Below, piece by piece: positions 1 to 12,500 of a stretch of DNA of 64,000 nt. Positions within the stretch are counted from its first letter, which is position 1, and each line of letters begins with the position of its first letter. The notes beneath the pieces were generated by a model that searched no databases, was not told the DNA's origin, and was given only the letters and a program-made list of their open reading frames with translations. The stretch comes from Aplectana chamaeleonis (lineage: Eukaryota > Nematoda > Chromadorea > Rhabditida > Cosmocercidae). The stretch covers positions 806,001-870,000 of the forward strand of contig JAPDOI010000175.1 of the NCBI GenBank assembly GCA_029168955.1, written 5' to 3'. Made by a program: the position numbers and the translations under genes.

Positions 1-240
1 ATAGGAAGAAGACGAGGAAGACGAGGAAAGAGGAAGAAGAGGAAGAAAAAGACGAGGAAGACGAGGAAGAGGAAGAAGAAGAAGAAGAAGAAGAAGAAGA
101 AAGAAGAAAGAAGAAGATGAGGAAGAAGAGGAGGAGGAGGAAGAGGAGTAAGAGGAAGAGGAGGAAGAAGAGGAGTAAGAGGAAGAAGAGGAGGAAGAGG
201 GGGGGAAGAGGGAAGAAGAAGAAGAAGAAGAAGGGTTTGA
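1..240. repeat. GA-rich purine microsatellite
   Basis: The first 240 bases are almost pure purine on the plus strand, built of irregular GAA, GAG and GGA units. There is no convincing reading frame. The tract is truncated by the window edge, so its full length is unknown. Confidence 0.95.
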
Positions 241-344
241 GAAGTACAAGGTGTCTAGAGGGTAGACGGAATCTGTGAATAAACAACGCAGTGGGGTCCG
301 AACGATCAAATGATGATTCCGAGCAACAATTTGTTTTGGGGGGG

Positions 345-612
345 GGGGGCGACAAGTGGTTTTACGGGGAAACAATTGAACCTGCGGAGCAACAAGTGAT
401 TTTGCGGGGCAACAAGTGATTTTAGGGTCAGCAAATGCTCTTTCGGGGCAACAAGTGATTTCGCGGGGCGACTAGTGATTTAGTGGGGGTACAAGTGGTT
501 TTGTGGGCACAAATGCTCACAATCGCCCCACACTTTCCATGTCGCGCCCCAGAAAAATGACTTGTTGCCCAGGTGTCACTGGGCAACAAGTGAGTTTGTG
601 TAGATATACACG
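345..612. repeat. Minisatellite, unit about 22 bp (GGGGCAACAAGTGATTTTGC)
   Basis: Imperfect tandem copies of a roughly 22-bp G/T-rich unit can be followed from about 345 to 520. A related inverted piece follows near 560-600 (a GCAACAAGT motif with its complement). Short open frames crossing it are products of the repeat and not genes. Confidence 0.8.
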
Positions 613-814
613 CGAGCAAATGCCAGAGCTGGAAATGGTAGTCATTGGGGAAAACCTATGATTATGACGACGGATTATTCGCGTTGCATCGATTGACCGG
701 CACCTGACTGCCACCCTCGAACGGCCAGCTACAACACAGTGTTCCTTCGCACCGCAGCGCATTCACGGAACGCATCCCAAATTGCTGCCGGACGTAGTGC
801 GAGTTGTGGGGAAG

Positions 815-898
815 TAGAGTGTAAGTAAGTAAGCAAATAAGTGAGTAAGTAAATAAGTAAGTAGGTAAAAAATAATTAAGTGAGTAAGTAAGTAAATA
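815..898. repeat. (GTAA)n microsatellite
   Basis: Mixed GTAA and GTGA tetranucleotide repeats abut the left end of the TIR element at 899. The same simple repeat resumes on its right side, so the element appears to have landed inside a pre-existing microsatellite. Confidence 0.9.
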
Positions 899-1092
899 CT
901 ATTGTTCTCGGGGTCAAATTCCGGTCCGCATTAGCGGACTACAGCTTTTGCATCATGTGACACGTGAACATCGCGCTGGGACCACTTGGTCCCGGCACGA
1001 TTGACCTATCTCCGGCACAATTGGCACGTGTCGCACGATGCAACAGCCGTAATTCGCATGGGCTGAACGGAATTTGACTCAGAGAACTATAG
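899..1092. mobile_element. Short TIR element (MITE), GTTCTCGGGGTCAAATTCCG end type
   Basis: The left end, CTATTGTTCTCGGGGTCAAA, is matched in reverse complement by the right end, CTATAGTTCTCTGAGTCAAA. The interior has the inverted motif CGCATTAGCGG and a GGGACCACTTGGTCCC palindrome. Related copies lie at about 46671-46876 and, partly, at 29073-29165. No coding capacity. The GTCAAATTCCG core is shared with the 5867-6145 family. Confidence 0.75.
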
Positions 1093-1290
1093 GAAGTAAG
1101 TAAGAAGGTAAATAAGTAACAAAGCGTGTGTCTTTTACAGCGTACCTAAATAAATAAATAAATAAATAAACAAAGGAAGTTGGTAAGTAAGTAATTAAGT
1201 AGTGAAGTTAGTAAGTAAGTAAGTGAGTAAGTAAGTGAGAAAGTAAGTAAGTGAGTAAGTAAGTAAGTAAAGTAATCTATCCATTTTTTA
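1093..1290. repeat. (GTAA)n and (AAAT)n microsatellite
   Basis: Long irregular GTAA and GTGA tracts with a short AAAT run. The minus-strand frame over it (poly Leu-Thr-Tyr-Ser) is a repeat artefact. Confidence 0.9.
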
Positions 1291-1842
1291 CCGGTTTGTT
1301 GACTTCGGTGGAATAAAAATAATATAAATTGTCTATAGATAATAGCTATCCCTTTTTTATCCTGAATGGAGTCCAAAACCACTAATACATAACATTAATG
1401 TGCTCTGATATGTAATGACCTCTGCTTCAATAATTCCGGTAAAGTCGGCCGTTGATGAAGCTTAATTGTGCAGAAATCATCCTGTGTAATCGAGATTCAT
1501 CAATTGTTCCATATCCTTTGTCCCGAAGATCCGGAATCGGGAGGAAAACCCGTGGCACGCAATTAAATTCCCAGTCCAAATCTGCAGAAGGCCGGAATAA
1601 GCCGTTCTCTCCCCTCGCGAGTGATCCTGAGTGGTCCTCTCCCTTCCGTAGTGATCCTACGCCTCCTCGCACCGTCCGTATTGCTCGGTCATATGCCAAT
1701 TGATTGTGCAGTTCCGTTCGAGTACACTGCTTCCGGCTCTGTAGGGCCACATTGAAGGAATTTGCCATCTTAGGAAGCAATGCGTTCAACACGTATCGAC
1801 CGGGATGGCCACAGCTAGATCAGAGGCCGGATTCATCATAGC
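1291..1842. other. No gene recognised
   Basis: Overlapping frames of 83 and 121 codons occur on opposite strands at 1427-1792. Neither shows a motif, signal peptide or flanking splice sites that I trust. Confidence 0.4.
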
Positions 1843-1966
1843 ACTTTCCATGGTAAGTTAGCGTTATCGGCTAACCGCAACCGTTATCAGTTATTCACAG
1901 GCTTGCTGACTCACTGATAACGATCGCGGTTAGCCGATAACGCTAACTTACCATTGAAAATGCTTT
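1843..1966. mobile_element. Hairpin MITE, arms GTTAGCGTTATCGGCTAACC
   Basis: Arms of about 45 bp around 1851-1895 and 1915-1957 are near-perfect reverse complements and leave only a short loop. The palindromic layout and lack of coding capacity fit a small foldback MITE. Superfamily not assigned. Confidence 0.75.
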
Positions 1967-2607
1967 GATGAATCCGGTCTCAGGACGGTTCAGGCGGGCT
2001 CAGTCCGGTTATATCGGGGGAGATTTTCCGATTTGAGTGAGCAATGTATTACATGCATATAGGCAGAGACGGCCACGGACGACACAGACGTTCTCAAACC
2101 GGCCAGAACGGGTGAATTTCTTCGAATCTGATTCGCATAAAGCTAATGCATACAGACGATCGGGCCGACTACAACGGGTCCTAAGAAAGCGATTCCTCCT
2201 CACTTCATGCCGAGGACCGAAACTGGAAGGGAAGATACGTCACGGTTGCGAAGAGATTACTACTGAGTCGCATAGAATTTCTATCATTCTACTTTCAAAA
2301 TAACATCTCCACCTTACGACATTCCCTCCGCTCTTCTCCGGAACCCTAACAGTTTCTTCCCCCACTACCTGTATTGCGTCTGGTTTCGTACACTAACCAT
2401 GTTTTCCTTATGACACAGTCGGCTCCTGCATAAGAAGTTTTCTATTTATTTTCCCTGCGAGAATTTCAAGTCTAGGACTTCAGCGTCGAATCAGCAGCGC
2501 AGTTGGATATGGCCATCCAAGCTATTTCCACAACTAACAGAAGCAGGAAACGTACGACAAACACCATGCACGCGATAATCCCTTTCTCAAACCCACCTGA
2601 ACCACCC
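1967..2607. other. No gene recognised
   Basis: I see no domain, splice-bounded exon or RNA gene here. Reading frames are short and overlap on both strands. Confidence 0.4.
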
Positions 2608-2961
2608 TTGAAGACATCGTACACTATGAAAACCATATTTCGGTTTTTAGCGTGTTTGTGCTGTTATATCCCTATAGTGACTAAAAAACGTCAACTTTTT
2701 AAAGACAAACCCGTTTTAAGAAACTTCAAAATATCATTTGGAGTTGGCGCCGATATCAAGTTGAGATAGTAAGGCCTATTTTAGAATTCAGACGCAGCGC
2801 GGCTCGATGAGATGTTTTCTGCGGGCATCGATCGGTAACGCGCGGCTAGTCGATTCGCATATATGAATCGTGAAATCGCGCTACACCGCCGCGGAACTCT
2901 AAAAACCCCCTCACGCTACGCAAGAACCGGAATTCGGTTTTCATCTTGTACGAACCTTTAA
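2608..2961. mobile_element. TTAA-type MITE (family with ends like TTAAAGGCATCGTAC)
   Basis: The left end, TTGAAGACATCGTACACTAT, is the inverse of the right end, GTACGAACCTTTAA. It is a diverged member of the family represented by the intact 57271-57730 copy. Ends in or near TTAA suggest piggyBac-like target choice, which is inference. Confidence 0.6.
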
Positions 2962-4494
2962 CTAAGACTCTCTCGTCCTCTTCTAGATTTTACCAACGAA
3001 CCGGGGAGAAGTGTTGAGCTGACCCAGCTTATTGTGCAGCGATCGTGGTGAATCAGAGCTGCTGTTTGTCGTTTGGTTGTGCAATGAGAGAAAGCACTGC
3101 AAAGAGCTTCTAGAAAGATCACCTTTTCTTCTGGAAGAACTGTTCTTACGATCCGCCTCTTCGCCGGCAAAAACTTTTGAGCTAGTTTTAATCCATTTAG
3201 GAGAACTTGAGTGTTTTTCCTTTATCTTATCAAATGATCAGCCGCTGTTTTCCTTTCGTTAGTGCATCGATCACAATTTCTTTGTGATAGCCTGAGTCTC
3301 AACAAGAAACCCTTTGAATGGCTAACCAGAAGAATGGCTTCAACTGATCATGGCAAACAAACAAACCACAATGTTATAAGCAGCCAAATCTCGCATCGTG
3401 CAAATAAAATCCTCCGCCCAAATATCGTGCTTTTATCAACTGAAAAGCGGGACGTGGTAATCACTTCCTAGGGCGATCCTAGACCAGACTAAGGTGGACG
3501 ACCACAGAGAAAAGGTTTTTTCCCGAGCCGCCTTCTGAAATTTTGATATTGAAAGTCTCTGAGTATGTCTTCATCTGTAATCGATGGTGGAACACACTGT
3601 TTTAACATTTTAAGAAAATTGTTACTTATCACATGAAAATTTTATTACAGTACACTGAATATCGAATATTTTTGGTCAATATTACAACCTCATACTTACA
3701 TGCGTTCATGTAGACATAAACTGTTCTACAATAAACGTTTAGAAGTCCATGATTCAACTACGAAATACGACGAAATCATGCACGGCTTGGAAATTCTGTC
3801 CCATCCTTGATGACCTCACTCCTATGTTTTCCCACATATATAAGTGAATGCAAGGCTTTTCAACCGAAGCCTCCTTCTCAAGTTTTAGCATCTGGAAGGA
3901 TTGAACCAACACTGCAAGGGAGATGAGAAGTTCGAGGATCTCGCGGATGATGTCCGAAAGTCAAGGGTGAAACCCATTGCGTGGCTTCTCTGCCTCAAAT
4001 ATGTCCGACCCTATAGTTTTTCCTTCTACACTCATCTTCCAAGGTTTTCCTTTGTTACGACGCAGTCAGATGAAATGATGAAGCTTTTTTGCTACCGGGG
4101 CTCGGATGGCGGAATGGCGACGTGGGATTCGCACACATCCGTGAGATCATTTTTCTAATGTGATGGGTTCTCTTTGCCACTATTTTACAAAACTCAGTGA
4201 AGTCATGATGTTTTTCTCGGACAATGCACAACGTGATAGATGTGAAGAAATCACGAAACAGGTCGGCAAAAACTTACCTGTAGTTTACTCGTGAAAATGG
4301 TAGACCATAGGGGTCAAAAGGATTAATAATTGGGCTTTCCGATTAGCCACCTATAATTTAATCGTCCAGTATATCTACGGCTTCTCATGACTGCAGTTGA
4401 GGACAGCCAACAGTATTTGAAGAAACGGATGCTCCCACTCTCGAAGTCACCCGCACTAAGATCGAAGTAGTTGTATTTTCAGGTAGCTGCAGTC
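2962..4494. other. About 1.5 kb with no gene recognised
   Basis: Frames of 70-85 codons occur (for example minus 2958-3170 and plus 3901-4158) but none carries a recognisable domain. No tRNA-like or array structure was seen. Confidence 0.4.
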
Positions 4495-4769
4495 AGGGGC
4501 CGTATGCGTCAACGCGCCGAGTTGGGGCAGGGGCAGGGCAGTCGGCATCTTTGAAGAGCGCAGTGCGAGGGCAGTAGATCATCTAAACATCGGTCGAGAT
4601 AATTTGCAAGTATACAATGGCCAATTGATATTAAATGTATATGTTTTCAGTTTTCTGAGTAGCTGGGGCGGCTGGGACACGATTGATCTGGTGATTTACG
4701 AAAATCTTCAAGGGCGCAGACTGCCCTGCCCTCTGCCCTAACCCGGCCCGTTGATGCACTCGGCCCCAG
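4495..4769. mobile_element. TIR element with GTTGGGGCAGGGGCAGGGCA ends
   Basis: The left arm (about 4495-4560) holds AACGCGCCGAGTTGGGGCAG and its inverse lies at 4715-4769. A second copy lies at 38775-38999 with the same arms. Non-coding. Confidence 0.75.
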
Positions 4770-5866
4770 GATTTAGAGTGGGATGTGGAGCTCCGCAGAG
4801 GGTCTGAGTTGCGGAGAGGTTGAGGGGGGTGGTCTGAGCTCTGCCGGAAGACCAAGTTAACCACTCCTAATTAGGACTAACACTGCTTAATTTTTTGTCT
4901 CAAAACTTCGATTATGCCTTCCAGTTGACAGTTTGTTAGTTTTCGACGTTATTTCTTGTTCTTTATTAAAATTATAGGATTAACGTTGTTAATAGAGTGG
5001 TTTATGATCTGCTGAATCTTAGCAGTGTTCACGATGATTTTCGTCCCAGAATTTTTAACATAAAAAATGCTTAGGTCTCCATAGATTATCCAAATTACAA
5101 AGAAACGGCGAGAAACGCATTAAAACGTCGTATTTCATAGGCATTATTCTATAACATGGACTAGTTGTCCGGTTGGGTGAACATGTTCATGTTTGTTGCC
5201 ACCGTTAGAAAATTGGTTCAGTGGAAAATAGCACAATAGAATATTCTATGCAAAGGAGGAATAGTTAGGACTTTGAGGGTAGAACGGAGCAATAGAGGGT
5301 GAAGGATTCCAAAGGAAGGGTTCACAAAAAAATTCATTGTCGCAGCAAACAGTTCCTGCGAGACTTAAGAAGCGGTTGAGATTGAAGGATTTCGTGTACT
5401 TCTGGTGCGCTTTTCTCAATTTCTACGTCATTATAGTTTTTGCCGGGGGCCACTTAATCAATATAGCGAATAATATCAAAATTAAAGATTATCGCGAACG
5501 CTGCCTTCAACAAAAGCTTGGTGATGTTTTGCACATTATTTTTTACATTCATTTAATTAATACTTTAATTGGCAGTAGTTGTTGGTGTTCAAGCTGAAGC
5601 TTATCTATTTTCGGACCTGTTTCGTATCAATGGAAAGCTCGATTACGAAGTTCACAGTTTCCAGTGCTTCTTGCGCTTCTTTTTGGCTACTATGACTGGG
5701 TTTTCGACTGCGTTGAAAAACAGAAAAAAATATCGGTTGAAACCTGCTTATCTATCAGAAATCGTTCAAACTCAGTTGCTTCTCTTGTGGACTTGATTAG
5801 TCATTTTTGTGACAAGGAAAGATGTGGGCGCTAAACCTGTGGCAGTTTTCAATCTTCGTTAACCTA
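4770..5866. other. No gene recognised
   Basis: AT-rich interval. The plus-strand frames at 5337-5597 and 5569-5796 contain hydrophobic stretches, but I found neither a family nor a consistent splice structure. Confidence 0.35.
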
Positions 5867-6145
5867 CTGTGCTTATCTGGGTCAAATTCCGGTCCACAAA
5901 TGCGTCTCGACACGTTTTGCGGCCGCACGCTTTTAAGTCGGAATAATTTCCAGCGCCGCAGCCGCCGATTTCTTGACTCTAGGTGGGTTTTAGAAACTGG
6001 AAACTAAACAAAATTGAAGAAAACTGTATAAAAAAGCCATATGGAGTCGGCTTTGGCGCTGGGAAGCCGACTGACTCGGGCGCGTGCGGCCGCAAAGCGT
6101 GTCGAGACGCAATTGCGGACCGGAATTTGACCCAGATAAGCACAG
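5867..6145. mobile_element. Tc1/mariner-type MITE, CTGTGCTTATCTGGGTCAAA ends
   Basis: The terminal repeats are long (more than 60 bp, including TGCGGCCGCA) and are flanked on both sides by TA, the Tc1/mariner target. Other copies lie at 8610-8888 and, cut by the window edge, from 63928. The 279-bp element has no transposase, so it is non-autonomous. Confidence 0.85.
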
Positions 6146-6444
6146 TAGAATGCAGACTCTATGAACAAGGAGCAAGCTTCACTAGTATGCTATGGGGGCC
6201 AGCGTGTCCCACCAATAGAGCGCGACACACCGCGTGCAATATTGCCCGAGGTTCAAACGTGTGTTTAGGCGAAGATAGGAGTGGTCACCAATAAGGTAAT
6301 AAGCAAATTCAAATACATAGGGTGAATACTCTAAACTTTCCACGCCGTCCACTCGGGAGGGGGGCGGGAGAGAAATTGAACAAATCGCTGAAAACAACAC
6401 AAGTCTAGATTCTCGAGGAGGGGGGTCTGAGTCAAAAAAGACTT

Positions 6445-6559
6445 TCAAAATATTACAACCGGCATATTATTTTCAGAAGCGTGGTTACAAAAACACTGTA
6501 CAGCTTTCTTCAGACTGGCGAAACCAAGAAACTTGTCGAACGCTCGGCGGTACTCCTTG
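6445..6559 (-). CDS. srsx-like receptor, exon 7 (C-terminal tail)
   Basis: The acceptor TTTCTTTTTCAG|C is excellent. Encodes SKEYRRAFDKFLG, a hallmark of srsx tails, then a short tail ending at TGA 6447-6445. Confidence 0.9.
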
Positions 6560-9500
6560 CTGAAAAAGAAACACATCGAACCTTATCTTCCGGTTTTTGC
6601 ACCCTGACTAACCTGATAGCATAATACACAAAGAAGTTCGTAGCGCATGCGGTGTTCACAAAAAGTCCTGACAAAAGAGCCATGTAAACGTGGTCCAAAT
6701 GTAGGCCCTCCACAATATAGACCACAAGCATAGTGCTGTTGAACCCCAAGATAACCATCAGACTTGTCACAATCAGCGATCGATACACTTTGTTCTTCAA
6801 ACTTCCGTTACCTTCAACACAATACACTTATGTTCGGAACAAACAGGAATGAATGCAGGCTTTGATCGTGCTACACAGTTCACCGCCACTAACACAACCC
6901 CCAGGGGGGCGTCTAACTCTGCCGACAAGATAAGACAGCAAGACGCTCCTGAGGGTGTATGCGGAATCGACTGGCGTGTGCATTGCGCCCTACGACACGT
7001 CAAGCCGCGCCCGCCGGCAGCAACCGCGAAGTTTTGTTCCTTGTAACAACGGATCGACCCCAAGGCCGGCCCCCCAAATCCAGGATGCTGTTTTGAGGTA
7101 AGCTAATCTTCCTTCAGAGGCGATTTTGGAACGCCAAACTTTCTTAGTGACATTGTCATGACCCAGTAGTCCGAATGAACGCATAAACCCAAATATGGTT
7201 TTCATCGTGTACGATGCCTTTAAGCGGTGGTTGCATATTTTTGAGTCGGCGGTGCAGGGTTCAAGTTCTACGGAGTTTCTACGTGAAAACGAAGGCCGAA
7301 TTCGCCGTTCGCATAGCGTTGGTCCACTGATCTCACGGAATGATTACTCGACACCCTTTGGCTGATCATGAAGCATGACGCCCAGGTCGTTTTTTGAAAG
7401 GCTTTGCTAAGGATAATTTTGTACGCACGATGCTACAGACTGTGGATAAGAAACAGCAATGAGGTCGGGCAGCTGGAATTGCCTTTGTAGAACGGAAAAG
7501 TACAGGTGGATCGGTGGATACGTAGTTTATGCGGGTAATGAAGCAAGAGTTTACGTAGTTTGTGAAATTGACAAAATTGAACGACACGAACGCTGGAAGT
7601 TCACCAACTGGAGCTGAAATTTCCGTATTGTACGTAAAATGTCGCGTCAAAATTATACTAGATGCCTCCTAAACCCTGGGCTTCGAGTTTTCGTGAGGCA
7701 TCTCGCGACTCGTTGGCAGAGCACGCATATTATTGAGCTTTCGGGTGAAACTGCGATATCGTTCGTATCGTTCAGTTAAGAAGCCGTGTCGCTGTGAATA
7801 GGCACGAAATAATCTGATCGATAGCCAACATTCCTTCGCTTTCAGCATGCCACTTTTCCCGCTAAGCATCAATGAGTACAAATACTGTTTTTCCTACGCT
7901 GGCCTAAAAGCACAAGAGCCTCTTCCCTGCATTGCGTTTGAAACTCCACGAAGCAGAAGGTAGAGTTCGCGCAATAACTTTAGTCTGATGAATGGACGGG
8001 GCCGCTACTGTAGATCACCCCGCGCGAATCGAAACCCCATTCTCCAGTGAAGCCGCCAACCCCGCACGGCCAGCCGCCTGTTCCATGTGTCAGACTAAAA
8101 CGAAAACAGAAACCATACATGAACCGGCGTAATATCGAGGTTAACAGACATGAAAATTAATCCGACTCTACAAGTGGAAGCACAGGCTCTAAAAGTGCCC
8201 TTTGGAGCTACATATGAAATCTCAATCGTGCTCCCCATGGGCTTCGAGCGATTCGGCTTATGAAATCTAGAAAAGTCTATTTTCGCAATGCCAGCTAGTT
8301 AGTTAACCACAATTCAATCGTCGGCGAGATCCATAAGAACGGAGGTTCAGCTCTCCATTCCTTACTCCCGCACTCGGTACTCTTTCGTAGACCCGGATTC
8401 GGAATCTCATATATTTTGCGTGCAAAATTGTGTTGAAATTTTCTCAAGCTGTGAAATATCTTGTCTTTTGCGCGGTGGTAAAAGTGCCTCTCCACTCCCC
8501 GGAATTGGCATGACGTAAGTTTTTGAGCACTTAACGACACATTGCTGTCACGAATAGATAACTACTTGAAATTGAGGAAAGGCTTAGAAAAAGATCTACT
8601 GCACAAGTACTGTGCTTCTCTGGGCCGAATTCCGGTCCGCAGTTGCGTCTTGACACGCTTTGCGGCCGCACGCGCTCGAGTCAATTGAGTTTCCAGAGTC
8701 AAAGCCGACTCGATGTGGCTTTTTTATACAGTTTTCTCCAATTCTGTTTAGTTTCCCGTTTCTAAAACCCACCTAGAGTCAACAAATCGGCGGCTGGGGC
8801 GCTGGAAACTCTACCGACTCGAAAGCGCGCGGCCACAAAGCGTGTCGAGACGCAATTGCGGAGCGGAATTTGGCCCAGAGAAGCACAATACTTGTAATTT
8901 TTGCTGTTGTAGTGAAAGCCCAGGCCTCTATTAGATTCTGTACTCCTATGGTCTCATGCAGTTTCAGAAGAGAAGTTTTCACATCTTGATGAATGAAAGC
9001 GAAACTGAAAGTCGCAGTGAGAATATAGGGAATAATCAGAAATTAGCATCCTCTATAAAACGTCGTAATTCACATCATTTGAGGCGCGAGCTGCGCGCGA
9101 TGCCTCAGCCTCCGTCTGCCCTCCGCTCTCTCACTGTCTCTAACCTCCGCTCCGCACCAGCACGCGTAGGAACCATGTGAATTTCGCCGTTTTTAAGCCT
9201 GTAACTATAGTTTGTCTCGCTATTTACTCGACCGTATCCCCGCCCATGTCCAAGTCGAAGGTCGAAGGGTGTTGATTTGTGAGGCGCTGTTAGGCCGCCA
9301 TCAGAGGTGGTCGGTGAACTGAGTCCCACCCAGTCGATATGCACCGAAATAGTGACAGACGGGTGCAGAAACATCAACCCACCGAGCCCGTATGCCATCG
9401 TCTCCTTCCTTCCGCAATCCACCCAGTCGATACGAATGTTCTACGCTCACACTGGCAGGGCAAATGCAACCGAGGTCAATTTTCCACAATGGACTCAGTT

Positions 9501-12500
9501 GGTTTTTCGACCAAGTCTGACGGGGTCTTAAGTGCGAGATCAACGAATAGGCAATAGGGAACGAAGCATTCCTTCAACTAACAAGGGGTACGCACCAGGG
9601 CTGTGCGGAACTCTTTTTCAAGATTTTCGGAAACGGAAGAAAAATGGCCAAAACCGCCGGAAACGGAAACGGAAGAGACCAAAAAATAGGGTTTTGTCAT
9701 TTTCAACCTCCGCTGCTGCTCATTGCTCGCCGCTGTGAATCAATAACCAATGATTTCAGTCAATAAACTAATACTCATTATAAGTAAAGTCACTACGAGG
9801 CATTCAACGATTTCAACACCTCGCTTCTGAAATTCCGAAAATGCAACCTCTAAAAATACTTATTACAGTTCATCTCCGCTCTGCCGTTTGAGGGGTCTGC
9901 AGAGTTGCACCGCCCGGCGGCACGCCGCCGAGCGAGAGGATTGGGGCGTGGCCAAACCCTGGCGCGGCGGCGCACTTCAATGCCTCGCAGAGTGGCAGCG
10001 ATGCCTGCCGTCGTTCTCCATTTTCATCCATTACGTACAACATCAATCATTCCACGCAAAAATTTGAATTTCGTAGATTTCAAAATTTCGTAGTTACTTT
10101 CCTCGCTCATTTTTATGTGTTCTTCGGATTCACCATGAAACCATAGTTGAACAGAAATTTGAATCTCAAAGACGCCAGAATTGAAAAGCTTCTCAAAAGT
10201 AGCTCAAAAATAACTTCTCCTCAGAAAAATGAAAATAAGTTACTTGTAACATAAAAGGCCGAAAACAAGTTACTTGTAACATATCTGAGCCGATGTAAGT
10301 TACTTGCGACTTATCTCAGGCCATTTAAGTTACATGTAACATATCGGTGGGATACTGCGTGCGCTGCGCCTCCGATATGTTACATGTAACTTAAATGACT
10401 TGAGATAAGTCGCAAGTAACTTAAATCAGCTTAGATATGTTACAAGTAAATTAATTTCAGTTTCTGAGAGGGTACTACGTGCAGTGCGCCTCAGATATGT
10501 TACATGTAACTTAAATGGCACAATATAAGTCGCAAGTAACTTAAATCGGCCAAGAAGATATTTCCAAGGCTGATGTACGACGCACTCGCGGGGTCAGCCA
10601 TACAACTGGCGATGCTGTTGGTTCAATTACCCAAGTCTGAGGCACTTGACCCCATACCAGCAGGGAAGGCCCTGCACAGCTTTTTTTTGGCGTAGTGTGT
10701 GGCCTGGAACACGCCCCCTGTGTCGCGTGTCGTCTGCGTCTCGTGGTGGCCACCCATAGTGAAAATTCAAATGTAAGTTACATGTAACTTAAGTGTATCT
10801 TACATGTAATATAAATGTAAGGTAAATGTAATATAAATGTATATTACATGTAATATAAATGTATGTTACATGTAATATAAATGTATGTTACATGTAATAT
10901 AAATGTAAGTTACTTGAGACATTCAAGTAAGTTACATTTATATTACAAGTAACTTGTTTTGATTTTTCTGAGTCTGTGTTTTTGAAGATTTTCGTCATTT
11001 CAAAAAAAATCGAAGTATACGCTCTCAGAAACGGAAAACATGAAATCTAGCGGCAACGTTGATTTAGAATTTCTCGTGAGAATCAATATTATCCCACAGA
11101 AAATGAAAACTGAACTAAAATCAGGTATTTAGGGAGTGAAAAAGGAGTGGATCACATAAAAAAGCAAACAAATGAAAAAAAGTTCAAGTGTTTACGGAAA
11201 CATGCGATCAGTACCTCAAATCAGAGTAAAACTAGAAAAAGTTTGCGTGGATGGCTGAACAATGAAAAATTACATCAAAAAGATCGATGGCGGCGCAACT
11301 TGCCGACGAGGAATATGGTCCAGACTGTTGCTCGCCGCCGTTCGCTGGCGGCATCGCTCCGGGAGCCGCTGCTGTCGCAGCGGCGAAAACACTCTGCGAG
11401 GTGCAGACGTCGCTGCTCTCGCGCGGCTCGTCGCCGCCCTCGCCCACTGCGTGGCGCCCCCCCACTCTCCAACACTGCCATGTAACAGCGGGACTCGCCG
11501 TTGCGAAACTCTGCACACCCCTTTAGTCCGAAAAGTGCACGCTGATGGCGGAAGCGTGCTGCGGCGCGGTTGCGAGTATGATGTGGGATCACCCGGGCGA
11601 TGGAATCACCCAGACACAAAGGCGAAAACCGCCCGGGTGATGCCACATCCTTGTCTGAGGATACTTGCAACCGCGCCGCAGCGCGCTTTCGCAATCAGCG
11701 TGCGCTTTGCGGACTGAGCGGCAGTGCGGAGGTGAACTGTATATGCAGCCGCCCTTCAGGAGTGTGCGGTAACTGCCGTTTGCCGATTCAAGTTTGCTAG
11801 CCGTGATGGGGTTAGCCGCTTGCCGACATTTTATTTTTCGTGGAAATTTGTTTTTTGTACAGCCTGTGCCCCAGAAAGTATTCCAGGCGACACCAGGTGT
11901 CCGGGCTCATCAGAAGTAAATTTTCAAACAAGGAGCAACTACTTTCTCATTTTTCGAACTATATTTGCCTATTGGAGAGGATATCAAACGAGTGAATTCG
12001 AAAATTGAAAAAAGACTACGGTGACATGGGAAAATTCTCTTATGATCTGCCTCACACGAGCCTCGCTGCTGCCCGTGGTCATCTCCACCTGTCTCCGCCG
12101 AGAATCCTTTCTGGAAGACAGTCTGCATGTGCAAATTATCTCGATTTTTGTAGCTGTCGTGGCGCTAAACAAGCGAAGTGGAAACAAGAAGAAAAGCTTC
12201 AAGGAATCATCGAAACTCAAAGAACAAGCTACATATTTCCAAGAAGAAGTCCTCAAAAGGCGTTCAGATTCCTGCCACTCCCATTTCGTATCATCATTTC
12301 ATAGGGTAAAAATCTTAGGCCACCAAACTTCATGAACGATCCCATCCAATCTCAGGTATTCGCTTGAACACAAATAGGCCGGATGTAATTTACAGCGTCT
12401 CATCGAACTTTCGAAAATCCTTGCCTAGACATAGATTGTGTTACACAAATTCATTCCGTTTCCCGACCCAAAATCTCGGAAACGAAAGCGGATCGGAAAA

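Noticed and set aside
7962..8121. tRNA gene
   Set aside because: Only a B-box-like motif is present; no cloverleaf or anticodon arm could be drawn.
10541..10753. Minus frame of 70 codons with a homologous plus frame at 17565-17813, suggesting a conserved small protein
   Set aside because: The similarity is explained by the repeated SL-RNA-like cassette within inverted transposon copies. The frame crosses the Sm-like T-run and hairpins.
11147..11720. Several overlapping frames of 80-151 codons, Arg/Ala-rich
   Set aside because: They lie in a GC-rich inverted repeat, occur on both strands at once and mirror each other, as at 22002-22584.
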